Source: Oscillospiraceae bacterium (lineage in GTDB: Bacteria > Bacillota > Clostridia > Oscillospirales > Acutalibacteraceae). Taken from it: a stretch of DNA of 35,318 bases. The position numbers and the translations under genes are program-made. The notes under the pieces were generated by a model. That model was not told where the DNA came from, did not search any database, and was given only the letters and a program-made list of their open reading frames with translations. Positions 23,637 through 34,392 of the stretch are shown here, one piece after another. Position 1 is the first letter of the stretch; each line of letters starts with the position of its first letter. The stretch lies in assembly GCA_022650455.1 (NCBI GenBank), contig JALCPO010000021.1:1-35318 (forward strand). Direction: 5' to 3'.

Positions 23637-23919
23637 TAAAAAAATCCCGAATACAGCAAATGCTGTATTCGGGACGAAATTGCTTTCGTGGTACCACCCA
23701 AAATTCGGCTCGTCATCGAGCCCTCGGCAGGCCTCCAACAAGGCCCCGGCCTGTAACGCTGCCGCTGCGGCCGTTTCTAACGCTTGCGCATCGAACACGG
23801 CGGCTCCGGGATGAGCTATACGCAAAAACGGAAACGCCGGGCTCGCACCATCCGCCGGCTCTCTGAAGCTTTTCCGCCTCTGCCTTATTCCCTTCATTGC
23901 CTTTCGGTTCTATGAAATT
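23637..23919 (-). ncRNA. T-box leader of leuA, leucine specifier (CUC)
   Basis: On the minus strand the leader carries stem I with AGAGAGCCGG and GGTGCGAGCCCGG distal elements, a putative specifier CTC (23813-23815, Leu) followed by A, and the T-box antiterminator core GGTGGTACCACG (23687-23698). The terminator is a 14-bp stem (23645-23658/23661-23674) followed by seven T. Uncharged tRNA-Leu should bind and stabilise the antiterminator, switching leuAB on. Class identification is firm; the specifier codon was placed by eye. Confidence 0.92.
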
Positions 23920-23925
23920 ATGTCT

Positions 23926-23954
23926 ATTATATGCACCGAAAATCCGTTTGTCAA
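23926..23954 (-). promoter_or_regulatory. Consensus promoter of the leuAB T-box transcript
   Basis: TTGACA (23949-23954), 17-nt spacer, TATAAT (23926-23931) on the minus strand: a perfect sigma-A promoter giving a start near 23919, at the 5' end of the T-box. Confidence 0.85.
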
Positions 23955-24662
23955 CTATTTTTTCTCATCTTTTCCGCCGAACGCCCGCTCGGCCGCCTCA
24001 CGCGCGAGGTCGATCATGAGGACGCCGCCGTCCTCTTTTTTCTCCGCGGCGGGGATTTTCGCATACACTTCCCCGACCTTGGAACGCATCCACAGCCCCG
24101 GCGTAATGCGCATGGAGTAGCCGCAGCCGCTCTCCGTCATCCAGTCGTAAAATCGGGCGCGCGGAAGGCCGTACGCGGAAAGGATGGTCATCAGGGTGCC
24201 GCCGTGCGCCACCAGAACGGCGGACGGGACGCCGGCGGTCATCAGCTCCCGGACCAGCTTTTCAAACGAAACGCAGACGCGGCGGGCAAACGCTTCGCCG
24301 CTTTCGCCGCCCGGGGGCGCCACCTGCTTCCCCTGCCCGGAAATCCACCGGGCAAACGCCGGATACGCCGCCGCAATCTCCCTGGCGGTCCTGCCTTCCC
24401 ACGCGCCGAAGCTGCATTCCCGGAACCCGTCCGCCAGCACGGGCTTCGCCTCCGGATACAGGATCTTCATCGTCTGGACGCAGCGCCGGAGCGGGCTGAC
24501 AAAATAGGCTTCGGCCCGCGGGTACGGATATTTTGCGGCAAGCGCCTTCAGCCTCTGCTCCCCGGCCGGCGAAAGCGGAAGGTCGGTGCTGCCGATGTAG
24601 CGGCCTTCTTCGTTGCCCTTGGTCACGCCGTGGCGGATAAGATGAATCGTATAGGATTTCAA
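23955..24662 (-). CDS. Histidine phosphatase family protein (phosphoglycerate mutase-like)
   Basis: A 235-residue branch-1 histidine phosphatase. LIRHGVTKGNEEGRYIGSTDLPLS holds the phospho-accepting His and Arg (RHG), SPLRRCVQT supplies the second Arg, ECSFGAWEGR the acid, and VLVAHGGTLM the second catalytic His. Substrate is unpredictable; phosphoglycerate mutase, alpha-ribazole phosphatase and general phosphatase activities all occur in the family, and no cobalamin genes are nearby. The TTG at 24662 is 7 nt from GGGGG. The end abuts the leuA promoter, and the gene is divergent from the XRE regulator. Confidence 0.85.
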   Translation of the reverse strand: MKSYTIHLIRHGVTKGNEEGRYIGSTDLPLSPAGEQRLKALAAKYPYPRAEAYFVSPLRRCVQTMKILYPEAKPVLADGFRECSFGAWEGRTAREIAAAYPAFARWISGQGKQVAPPGGESGEAFARRVCVSFEKLVRELMTAGVPSAVLVAHGGTLMTILSAYGLPRARFYDWMTESGCGYSMRITPGLWMRSKVGEVYAKIPAAEKKEDGGVLMIDLAREAAERAFGGKDEKK

Positions 24663-24754
24663 TCGGGGTCCCCCTTATGCCGCCGCCCGGCGGAAGCGGT
24701 TTCCAAATTCAAGATACGGAAATTGCCGCCGCGCCGGGCACGATATCTAGCGGC

Positions 24755-24783
24755 TTTACAAAAAGTTATATTTGTTATATGAT
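24755..24783 (+). promoter_or_regulatory. Promoter of the XRE-family regulator gene
   Basis: TTTACA (24755-24760), 17-nt spacer, TATGAT (24778-24783), giving a short leader of about 40 nt. Confidence 0.7.
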
Positions 24784-24828
24784 TTACTGGACGTTTTTAG
24801 TTCCAAATTTCGACAGGAGATAACGGAA

Positions 24829-25548
24829 ATGAACAACAGTTTCTCGCGGATCATCACCCTGCTGCGGAAAGAGCGCGGATACAGTCAGAAAAAGGTGGCC
24901 GGGGACCTCAAAATTTCACAGGCGCTTCTCTCCCACTACGAAAAGGGAATCCGCGAATGCGGGCTGGACTTTGTCGTAAAGGTTGCGGACTACTACCAAG
25001 TCTCCTGCGACTATCTTCTGGGCCGGACCCCGCACCGCAGCGGGGCGACCATCTCGGTGGAAGACATCCCGGAGCCGGACGCGGCGGGCCGGGAAAACGT
25101 GATGCACGGAAAAGGCGGCAGCGTCCTGCCTCTCCTCAATAAAAAACTGATCGCCAATTCCCTGAACATCATCTACGGCTCTCTGCAGAAATTCGGCAGC
25201 AAATCCCTCACGGCCGAAATTTCCGCCTACCTGAACCTTGCCGTCTATAAAGTCTTCCGCCTGCTCTATTCGGCAAACCCGAAAAACCCGCAGGGCCTTT
25301 TTTCCATTCCGCAGAAGCAGAGCGGCGGCCGTTCCAGCGCCGCGCAGGAAATTGCCCTGAGCAACGCGCTCTGCCTGCTTTCCGGCGAAAAGGTCGATGG
25401 GATGGACCCGGTGGAAAAGGGCGCGGCCCCCGCCTCTTCCCCCGAGAAGATTGCGGCGCAGTACCCGCTGTTTTCTTCCTCGCTGTTCAACCTCATCCAA
25501 AGCTCGGAAAACCGGATGGGCGGCAGGAAAACACCGAAATCATTATAG
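24829..25548 (+). CDS. XRE-family helix-turn-helix regulator with long C-terminal domain
   Basis: A 239-residue protein. Residues about 5-65 are a Cro/CI-type HTH (LLRKERGYSQKKVAGDL, then ISQALLSHYEKG as recognition helix and DYYQVSCDYLLGRT as the usual end). After a short linker, about 150 residues follow that I cannot assign: a helical segment (LLNKKLIANSLNIIYGSLQKFGSKSLTAEISAYL is similar to nothing I can name) and a Ser/Ala/Pro-rich part. AGGAG precedes ATG 24829. It may autoregulate or control the divergent phosphatase gene. No operator was recognised. Confidence 0.82.
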   Translation: MNNSFSRIITLLRKERGYSQKKVAGDLKISQALLSHYEKGIRECGLDFVVKVADYYQVSCDYLLGRTPHRSGATISVEDIPEPDAAGRENVMHGKGGSVLPLLNKKLIANSLNIIYGSLQKFGSKSLTAEISAYLNLAVYKVFRLLYSANPKNPQGLFSIPQKQSGGRSSAAQEIALSNALCLLSGEKVDGMDPVEKGAAPASSPEKIAAQYPLFSSSLFNLIQSSENRMGGRKTPKSL

Positions 25549-25593
25549 CATGTCCCGGGGCGTTTGAAAACAGCCTTCGCCGGCCGGACCCGG

Positions 25594-25631
25594 AAAAAGG
25601 GCGGAGCTCCCGCGGAAGCTCCGCCTTTTTT
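25594..25631. terminator. Bidirectional terminator after the XRE gene
   Basis: A GC-rich 9-bp stem (GGCGGAGCT 25600-25608, AGCTCCGCC 25617-25625), preceded by AAAAA and followed by TTTTTT, lies between the convergent XRE and GH3 genes and can serve both. Confidence 0.8.
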
Positions 25632-25635
25632 GGCT

Positions 25636-26901
25636 TTACGAAATCACTCCCAGCTCGATTTTCCACGCGAGGATGCGCAGGACGGACTCGTCCAGCCTTT
25701 TTTCCGAAACGGACCCCTTCCGCACCGCTTCGTACAGCGCCTTGTAACTGGATGAAACGTCCGGCATCAGCAGGATGTCGTTTCCTGCAAGGAAAGCCTC
25801 CACGGCGGCGTTTTTTCCTTTGGCGTAGGCGGATACCGCGCCCATCGCAAGCGAATCCGTCATCACCACGCCGGTAAACCCAAGCTTTTCGCGCAGAATG
25901 GCGTGCACCTGCGGAGAGAGCGACGCGGGCCTCTCGGAGTCCATGCTTTCCACCACGCAGTGCGAAACCATGACGCAGGGCGCTCCCGCCTTGATCCCCG
26001 CCTGGAACGGCAGAAAATCGGATGTCTGGAACGTCTGGTAGCTTCTCCCGTCGCGCGCCGCGGCGGTATGCGTGTCCCCCGTGTTCCCGTAGCCGGGGAA
26101 ATGCTTCAGCGCACAGCCCATCTTCCGGTCGTTATACGTTTGAACCGACACTTCCACAAACTTTGCGGTTTCCTGCGCATTTCGGCCGAAAGAGCGGTCG
26201 TAAATAAAATTTTTCGGGTCGGTGGAAACGTCGCAGACCGGGGCGAGGTTTAAATTGACGCCGAGGGACGCCAGAAGCTGCGCCCTGCGGGCCGTGTCGT
26301 CGGCAACGGCGCCGTAGCCGCCCGATTGGAAAACCTGCTGCGGCGACTGGAACTTTTTCGGGGCAAGCGCCCGGTTTCCGCTTACCCGCACGACCGTGCC
26401 GCCCTCTTCGTCACAGCAGAGGAACATCGGTATTTTGCTGGAATTCTGGTATGCTTTCAGCGTCTTTTTCACCTGCGCCGCCGTTTTTCCGGCAAAATCC
26501 CGGCCCGACAGGCAGTACCCGCCCGGGCTGTAATCGTCGATCGTCCTGATCGCCCCGGACGACGGAGCTGCAAAAATAAAAACCTGCCCCACCTTTTCCT
26601 TCAGCGTCATCTTTTCGAGCTTTTCCTTCGCCGCGTCTTCGTAAACGCGGAACATCCCGCCGACCGACGCTCCCGACGCAGAACCGGAGCTTGCCGGCGC
26701 GGAGGAAACCTCCGCCGTGTCCCGCGGCTCGTCCTGCGGGGAAGCGGACGGGGCCGGGCCGGGCTGCGCCCCGTCCCGGGGGAACATCCGGTCCAGAAAC
26801 AAGCCGGAAAACTGGAAAACGCCCCAGAAAACGATACAGACAAAAACGGCTGTTCCGACCCAAACAGCCGCTTTTGTCCCTTTTCTTTTAAAATTTCTCA
26901 T
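25636..26901 (-). CDS. Glycoside hydrolase family 3 protein, beta-N-acetylhexosaminidase-like
   Basis: A 421-residue, probably membrane-anchored GH3 enzyme. An N-terminal span (about 12-34, AAVWVGTAVFVCIVFWGVF) is followed by a Pro/Ser/Ala-rich linker to about 80, then a GH3 barrel. The NagZ-type motif CALKHFPGYGNTGDTH carries the catalytic His-Asp pair region, and FTGVVMTDSLAMGAV holds the nucleophile Asp. The likely role is release of N-acetylglucosamine from wall fragments or another beta-hexosaminide outside the membrane. The ATG at 26901 has GGGAGG upstream. It lies 28 nt after glgA on the same strand, so it is probably the last gene of the glycogen operon, which is unexpected. Confidence 0.86.
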   Translation of the reverse strand: MRNFKRKGTKAAVWVGTAVFVCIVFWGVFQFSGLFLDRMFPRDGAQPGPAPSASPQDEPRDTAEVSSAPASSGSASGASVGGMFRVYEDAAKEKLEKMTLKEKVGQVFIFAAPSSGAIRTIDDYSPGGYCLSGRDFAGKTAAQVKKTLKAYQNSSKIPMFLCCDEEGGTVVRVSGNRALAPKKFQSPQQVFQSGGYGAVADDTARRAQLLASLGVNLNLAPVCDVSTDPKNFIYDRSFGRNAQETAKFVEVSVQTYNDRKMGCALKHFPGYGNTGDTHTAAARDGRSYQTFQTSDFLPFQAGIKAGAPCVMVSHCVVESMDSERPASLSPQVHAILREKLGFTGVVMTDSLAMGAVSAYAKGKNAAVEAFLAGNDILLMPDVSSSYKALYEAVRKGSVSEKRLDESVLRILAWKIELGVIS

Positions 26902-26929
26902 AAGGCCTCCCAAGCGTTCAAACGGGTGC

Positions 26930-28357
26930 TCAGCCGTTCTTAATCAGATCGCGGTACAGGCGGATGTATTCGTTTGCGGAACGCCCCCAGCCGTAGTCGC
27001 AGCCCATGGCGCGCCGGACAAGGATATTCCACCCTTCTTTGTTCTCGTACCCTTTCAGCGCGCGGTCGACCGCGCCGTACAGATCGCCGCTGTTGTAAGA
27101 CTGGAAGGTAAAGCCGTTGCCCTCGCCGTCCCCGCTGTCCCGGATGGAATCCTTCAGGCCGCCGGTCTCGCGGACCACCGGAACGGTCCCGTACCGCAGC
27201 GCGATCATCTGCGCCAGGCCGCAGGGCTCCGACTTCGACGGCATCAGGAAAATGTCCGACGCCGCATAGATTTTGTGCGAAAGCTCCGGAATGTACCCGA
27301 AGCAGGCGCACAGCCTTCCCGGGTACCGGCTCTGCGCTTCCTTGAAATAATTCTCATAGTCCCAGTCGCCGGAGCCGAGGATGACAAACTGGGCGCCGGT
27401 CTCCCGCATCAGGCGGTCAAGAACTTTCTCCACGAGGTCCAGCCCTTTCTGGGCGACCATCCGCGTCACCATGCCGACCATGGGAAGGTCGGCGTCCTCT
27501 TCCAGACCCAGCCGTTTCTGAAGCTCCAGCTTGTTTTGTGCCTTTCCGCCGAGGTCCTCGGCCGTATAATTGGCATACAGGAATTCGTCCGTTTCCGGGT
27601 TGTAAACGTTCCGGTCGATCCCGTTCAGAATACCGGCGATCTTCCATTTCCGTTCCTGCAGGATCCCTTCCAGCCCGTAGGCGAACCAGGGATCGAGAAT
27701 CTCCTTCGCGTAGGTAGGGCTGACCGTCGTGACGCGGTTCGCGCATTCGATGCCGCCTTTCAGCAGGTTGACGCAGTTGCCGTATTCCAGAAGCGGCGTG
27801 TCGGACTGCGGGATGCCGAGCACATCCTCCACCAGCTCCATGCCGTATTTCCCCTGGTACTGGATGTTATGGATGGTCAAAATCGTCTTGATCCCCTTGT
27901 ACCAGTCGTTGCCCGCGTAAAAGATGCTGAAGTAAACCGGCACCAGAGCGGTCTGCCAGTCGTTGCAGTGGATCACGTCCGGCTTGAACTCGAGGCTGGG
28001 GAGCATCTCGATCACGGCACGCGAGAAAAACGCGAAGCGCTCGGCATCGTCATAGTGGCCGTAAAGGCCGCGGCGCTTGAAATAATACTGATTGTCGATC
28101 AGGTAAAAAATCACGCCGCCCACATGCGTCTGAAAAACGCCGCAGTACTGCCTGCGCCACGCCACCGGGACGGACAGGCTGGTGACAAACTTCATATTGT
28201 CGCGCAGCTCCTGCGGGATGTCCTCATACAGCGGCATGACCACGCGGCAGCCGATCAGCCTGAGCCGCAGGGCCTGCGGAAGCGAGCCGGCCACCTCGGC
28301 AAGCCCGCCCGTCGAGGCAAACGGCGCGGCCTCGCTGGTACAATACAGAACTTTCAT
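26930..28357 (-). CDS. glgA: Glycogen synthase, ADP-glucose type
   Basis: A 475-residue GT5 glucosyltransferase that extends alpha-1,4-glucan from ADP-glucose. The N-terminus CTSEAAPFASTGGLAEVAGSLP has STGGL where most enzymes have KTGGL; the Lys of that motif contacts ADP-glucose in E. coli, so the change is notable although seen in other clades. HCNDWQTALVPV, TIHNIQYQGKYG and the C-terminal MPSKSEPCGLAQMIALRYGTVPVVRETGGL (donor site) are intact. AGGGGG precedes the ATG. It follows glgD by 33 nt. Confidence 0.93.
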   Translation of the reverse strand: MKVLYCTSEAAPFASTGGLAEVAGSLPQALRLRLIGCRVVMPLYEDIPQELRDNMKFVTSLSVPVAWRRQYCGVFQTHVGGVIFYLIDNQYYFKRRGLYGHYDDAERFAFFSRAVIEMLPSLEFKPDVIHCNDWQTALVPVYFSIFYAGNDWYKGIKTILTIHNIQYQGKYGMELVEDVLGIPQSDTPLLEYGNCVNLLKGGIECANRVTTVSPTYAKEILDPWFAYGLEGILQERKWKIAGILNGIDRNVYNPETDEFLYANYTAEDLGGKAQNKLELQKRLGLEEDADLPMVGMVTRMVAQKGLDLVEKVLDRLMRETGAQFVILGSGDWDYENYFKEAQSRYPGRLCACFGYIPELSHKIYAASDIFLMPSKSEPCGLAQMIALRYGTVPVVRETGGLKDSIRDSGDGEGNGFTFQSYNSGDLYGAVDRALKGYENKEGWNILVRRAMGCDYGWGRSANEYIRLYRDLIKNG

Positions 28358-28390
28358 ATCGGTACCCCCTTCTCACAAATCGGTCCGGTT

Positions 28391-29492
28391 TTATACGACG
28401 CTCCCTTTGGCAATGTAGACCGGGTAGGATTCAAAGCCCAAAAGGGAACGGCCGTTCTTAATGAGGACATCCTTGTCCGCGATGACATAATTCAGCCGGC
28501 TGTCCGGCCGGACGACGCTGTCCTGCAGGATCACGCAGTTTTCCACCACCGTCCCCTTGCCCACGCGGACGCCGCGGGACAGTACGCTGTTGCGGACTTC
28601 CCCGTCGATGACGCAGCCGTCGGCGATCAGCGAATTGGAAACGGAAGCCCCGAGGCCGTAGCGCGCGGGCATGTCGTCGCGCACCCGCGTGTAGATCGGG
28701 CGGCTCGGGTCGAACAGCTGCGCCCTCACGTCCGGCAGCATCAGCGCCATGTTTGCCTCAAAGTACGCGACGCCGGAGCAGATGATTTTTGCAAACCCCT
28801 TGAATTCATATGAAAAAACACGGTAGTTGGGAATATTCCTCTGGAGCAGGTCGCGCTCGAAATTGTACAGATTGCGGCTGACGCAGTCATCCACCAGGCG
28901 GATGAGCAGCTCGCGGCGGATAAGCATCATGCCCATGCCGTAACAGCATTCGCCTTCCGTGCGCGGGTTGACGAGCAGGTCGCGCACGCGGCCGTCCGGG
29001 CCGACGGTGTACACCGTCGGCCCGCAGATTTTATCCGGAAGCCTGCCGCACCGGCAGATCACCGTAATGTCCGCCCGCGTTTTCACATGCTGCGCGAGGA
29101 CGTCGCCGTAATCGATGTTGCAGACGGTGTCGCTGTCGGTCAGGAGGACATATTCCTCCTTGGAATTCTGCAGAAAGGCCTGCGCGCAGGAGAGCGACTC
29201 GACACGGCTGTTTCCGTTGACGGACTCCCCCTCGAACGGGGGCAGAAGGAACAGCCCCTCGCGCTTGCGGGAAAGGTCCCACGCCTTGCCGGAACCGAGG
29301 TGGTCCATCAGAGACTGGTAATTCCCCTTGGTGACCACGCCCACCTTGTTGATCCCCGAATTCACCATGTTGGAAAGCGGAAAATCGATCAGGCAGTACC
29401 GCCCGCCGAACGGCACGGAGCCCATCGTCCGGTTTTCGGTCAGCTCGCGCACCTTTTCTTCGTGGACGTTGGAAAAAATCAGGCCGAGCACA

Positions 29493-29506
<14 letters not shown>
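28391..29506 (-). CDS. glgD: Glucose-1-phosphate adenylyltransferase subunit GlgD
   Basis: A 371-residue GlgC homologue of the GlgD type, found with GlgC in Firmicutes as the second subunit of ADP-glucose pyrophosphorylase. The N-terminus [31 protein letters not shown] lacks the catalytic GGxGxRL loop of GlgC, consistent with a regulatory, poorly active subunit. A C-terminal left-handed beta-helix (repeats such as [29 protein letters not shown]) follows. The start is taken as ATG 29506 inside the glgC end (14-nt overlap); the ribosome binding site is weak, suggesting translational coupling. Confidence 0.92.
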
Positions 29507-30728
<1,222 letters not shown>

Positions 30729-30742
30729 GTGTATTCCTTCTT

Positions 30743-32728
30743 TCATGGATGGGCGTTGTCCCGGCTGCGCCCGGATTTCTTCCGGCCGGGCCCCTCTTTT
30801 TTCCCCGGTCCGGCGGAACGGCGGGAAATCTTCCTCCTGCATTTCAGGTAAAGGACCGAAAGGGGAGGCAGCGTCAGGCTGATGGACTGTTCGCAGCCGT
30901 GCATCGGCGGCCCCGAGCTCCGGATATGATTGCCGTTTTCCACGCCGCTCCCGCCGTATTCCACGCGGTCCGAAGAAAACACCTCCTCATAAATTCCGTC
31001 GTAAGGCGCGCCGATACGGTAGTTGTCGCGGCGCACCGGAAGAAAATTGCAGACGGCGATGATTTCCTTTCCCGATTTGTCGAACCTGCGGAAGGCGATC
31101 ACGCTCTGGGTGTAGTCGTCGTTGGAAATCCACGAAAACCCTTCCCAGGAAAAATCGACTTCCCACAAGGGCGGATTGTCCAGATAGAAATGGTTGAGGT
31201 CACGGAAAAATTTCTTCTGCCGGCTGTGCTGCTCGTAATCCAGCAGCAGCCAGTCCAATTCCTTCTCGTAATTCCATTCCGCAAACTGGCTGAACTCCGT
31301 CCCCATAAAAATCAGCTTTTTGCCCGGGTGCGCCATCATGTAACCGAGAAAAGCGCGCACACCGGCAAATTTCTGCTCGTAGGTGCCGGGCATCTTGTTG
31401 ATCAGCGAACCTTTTCCATGCACGACCTCGTCGTGCGAGACCGGAAGCACAAAGTTTTCCGAGAATGCATAGAAAAAGGAAAACGTGAGGCCGTCGTGGT
31501 GATATTTCCGCTGCGGCGGGTCCAGCGAAACGTAATGGAGCATATCGTTCATCCAGCCCATGTTCCACTTGTAATTGAACCCCAGGCCGCCGCAGTAGGT
31601 GGGCCGCGAGACCATCGGCCACGAAGTGGATTCCTCGGCGATCATCATGACTTCCGGGAAACGGGCGAAAACCGTTTCGTTCAGTTTTTTCAGGAAAGCG
31701 ATGGCCTCCAGGTTTTCCTTCCCGCCGTTCCGGTTCGGGATCCATTCGCCGTCCTTCCGGCTGTAGTCGAGATACAGCATGGCCGCGACGGCGTCGACCC
31801 GGAGCCCGTCGATATGGTAATTTTCCAGCCAGAAAACCGCGCTGGAAATCAGGAAGCTGACGACCTCCCCCTTGTTGTAGTCAAAGACCAGCGTACCCCA
31901 ATCCTTGTGCTCGCCCTTGCGCGGATCGGCATACTCGTAGCACGGCGTCCCGTCGAATCGGGCAAGCCCGAACTCGTCCTTCGGGAAATGCGCCGGAACC
32001 CAGTCCATAATCACGCCGATCCCGGCCTCATGGCATGCTTCCACAAACTCCATGAACTGCTTCGGCTCCCCATACCGGGAAGTCGGGGCAAAATACCCGG
32101 TCACCTGGTAGCCCCACGAGCCGTCGTACGGATACTCCGTCACCGGCATCAGCTCAATATGGGTATAGCCCATATCCTTTACATAAGGGATCAGCTCCCC
32201 GGCCAGCTTGTCATACGAAAACACGTTCCCGTCCTTGTAACGGCGCCAAGAACCCGGGTGAACCTCGTAGATATTCACCGGCCGGCCGTAATGCGGTTTG
32301 GCCTTCTTGCGGCGGAACCATGCGGCGTCGTTCCACTGGAAGCCGGAAATATCGTAATACTTGGACGCGTTCCCGGGCGAAATTTCATAGTGGAACGCAT
32401 AAGGATCGCTTTTGAAAATTTTTTTCCCGCCCGCCGTGGTCACGCAGAACTTGTAAGCGTCGTACTGTTTCATCTCGAACGGAAGGCCGCACTCCCAAAC
32501 CCCGTCCCCGGTTTTTTCCATCGGGTCGGCACCGTCCGCCCAGCGGTTGAAGTCGCCCACGACCGAAACGGCGGCGGCGTTCGGTGCCCAGACGCGGCAG
32601 ACCATGCAGGCCTTTCCGTCCCGTTCCGCCTTATGTACGCCCAGGAACTCATACGCCCGGCAATTGTTCCCATCCCGAAAGGAACGGAGCGGAGCGCAGT
32701 CGCTTTCAACGATCCTGTCATTTTGCAC
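30743..32728 (-). CDS. glgB: 1,4-alpha-glucan branching enzyme
   Basis: A 661-residue GH13 branching enzyme making alpha-1,6 branches in glycogen. A CBM48 domain is near the N-terminus ([20 protein letters not shown], about 45-65), then the barrel: [28 protein letters not shown] (nucleophile Asp), [10 protein letters not shown] (acid Glu) and [14 protein letters not shown] (third Asp). It ends in a basic tail ([23 protein letters not shown]) longer than usual. GTG 32728 is chosen because GAGGAG lies 9 nt upstream; TTG 32737 abuts that site. It is first gene of glgB-glgC-glgD-glgA; no glycogen phosphorylase is present. Confidence 0.94.
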   Translation of the reverse strand: MQNDRIVESDCAPLRSFRDGNNCRAYEFLGVHKAERDGKACMVCRVWAPNAAAVSVVGDFNRWADGADPMEKTGDGVWECGLPFEMKQYDAYKFCVTTAGGKKIFKSDPYAFHYEISPGNASKYYDISGFQWNDAAWFRRKKAKPHYGRPVNIYEVHPGSWRRYKDGNVFSYDKLAGELIPYVKDMGYTHIELMPVTEYPYDGSWGYQVTGYFAPTSRYGEPKQFMEFVEACHEAGIGVIMDWVPAHFPKDEFGLARFDGTPCYEYADPRKGEHKDWGTLVFDYNKGEVVSFLISSAVFWLENYHIDGLRVDAVAAMLYLDYSRKDGEWIPNRNGGKENLEAIAFLKKLNETVFARFPEVMMIAEESTSWPMVSRPTYCGGLGFNYKWNMGWMNDMLHYVSLDPPQRKYHHDGLTFSFFYAFSENFVLPVSHDEVVHGKGSLINKMPGTYEQKFAGVRAFLGYMMAHPGKKLIFMGTEFSQFAEWNYEKELDWLLLDYEQHSRQKKFFRDLNHFYLDNPPLWEVDFSWEGFSWISNDDYTQSVIAFRRFDKSGKEIIAVCNFLPVRRDNYRIGAPYDGIYEEVFSSDRVEYGGSGVENGNHIRSSGPPMHGCEQSISLTLPPLSVLYLKCRRKISRRSAGPGKKEGPGRKKSGRSRDNAHP

Positions 32729-32774
32729 GGAAAACAACTCCTCTTTGGATCACCGATGCATTTTGTCTGTCTTT

Positions 32775-32802
32775 ATCATAGCATAAAACGGGAAAAGTTC
32801 AA
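32775..32802 (-). promoter_or_regulatory. Promoter of the glycogen operon
   Basis: TTGAAC (32797-32802), 16-nt spacer ending TGC, TATGAT (32775-32780) on the minus strand, within an AT-rich island (about 32800-32870). TTTTTAGTTA occurs twice in it, at 32806-32815 and 32849-32858 on the plus strand, possible regulator sites. Confidence 0.6.
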
Positions 32803-32925
32803 GTATTTTTAGTTAATTATTCGCAATATTTTTATTATATCTTATTACTTTTTAGTTACTTTGTTATAAACATGACTGAAAGCGGGGTAGAAGGAAGAGA
32901 GCAAATGCCCGCACAGGGCCCATGG

Positions 32926-32960
32926 AAAACGGCGGCACGGATTTCACAATCGTACCGCCG
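32926..32960 (-). terminator. Terminator of the gap-glgB RNA candidate
   Basis: On the minus strand CGGCGG and CCGCCG (ends of 32930-32960) close a stem with one mismatch and one bulge around GTGA, followed by TTTT (32926-32929). It stands about 125 nt upstream of the glgB promoter and ends nothing coding. Confidence 0.6.
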
Positions 32961-33073
32961 AAAAGCGCGCAGGATCCGGCCGCTCGTAGCACTTCCGCCC
33001 GGGTTGATTCCCGCGATTCCATTTCTCCCCGTCGGCCGCAGCTTCGGGAAAGGCATGGTTTCCCGGACATCCT
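32961..33073 (-). ncRNA. Candidate structured RNA between gap and glgB
   Basis: The predicted start 33073 is the first base of AGGAT-GT-CCGG (33073-33063), which pairs with CCGG-ATCCT (32979-32971) to close a domain of about 100 nt. Inside is an arm CCAT...ATGG (33058-33055/33022-33019) with a 7-bp inner stem (33051-33045/33031-33025) and a hairpin CGGG-AATCAA-CCCG (33013-33000). The first arm's loop and the region before the closing strand both contain CGGCCG and could form a pseudoknot. A terminator follows. It could be a standalone RNA or a riboswitch-like leader; I recognise no class. No ORF on it has a ribosome binding site. Confidence 0.55.
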
Positions 33074-33079
33074 GTCTCT

Positions 33080-33108
33080 ATTGTACCGTGCCGTCCCTTC
33101 CTTTTCAA
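33080..33108 (-). promoter_or_regulatory. Promoter of the gap-glgB RNA candidate
   Basis: TTGAAA (33103-33108), exact 17-nt spacer, TACAAT (33080-33085) on the minus strand; only two mismatches to the sigma-A consensus, with no ORF downstream before a terminator. Confidence 0.65.
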
Positions 33109-33230
33109 TTGGCAAATGCCCCTGTCATTTTCCTCCGTTCATGGAATAATTATGGAAATGCCATAAAGCCGGGCCGGCAGACTGTCGCTTCCTGACGGAA
33201 CCCGGAAAAAGCACGGCCGCCGGGAAACGC

Positions 33231-33262
33231 AAAAAGGCCCCGCAGCTTCCCGCCGCAGGGCC
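33231..33262 (-). terminator. Terminator of gap
   Basis: An 11-bp stem with two G-T pairs (33252-33262/33236-33246 on the minus strand), 5-nt loop and TTTTT, 25 nt after the gap stop codon. It separates gap from the RNA candidate and glycogen operon. Confidence 0.82.
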
Positions 33263-33286
33263 TTTTCCGAAAAACAAGCGGAAACG

Positions 33287-34371
<1,085 letters not shown>

Positions 34372-34392
34372 GGTGTTCTGATATTATTTTAA

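Noticed and set aside
23595..23897. N-terminal extension of LeuA
   Set aside because: This stretch is the T-box leader including its terminator; LeuA homology starts at the ATG at 23594.
33000..33013. tRNA-like T-arm on the plus strand (CGGGTTGATTCCCG)
   Set aside because: One base short of a normal T-arm, and no matching acceptor, D or anticodon arms are found upstream; the same bases form a hairpin of the minus-strand RNA candidate.
32856..33115. Two minus-strand ORFs of 66 and 83 codons over the gap-glgB RNA candidate
   Set aside because: Neither has a ribosome binding site or recognisable similarity, and both overlap the terminator and structured stems.
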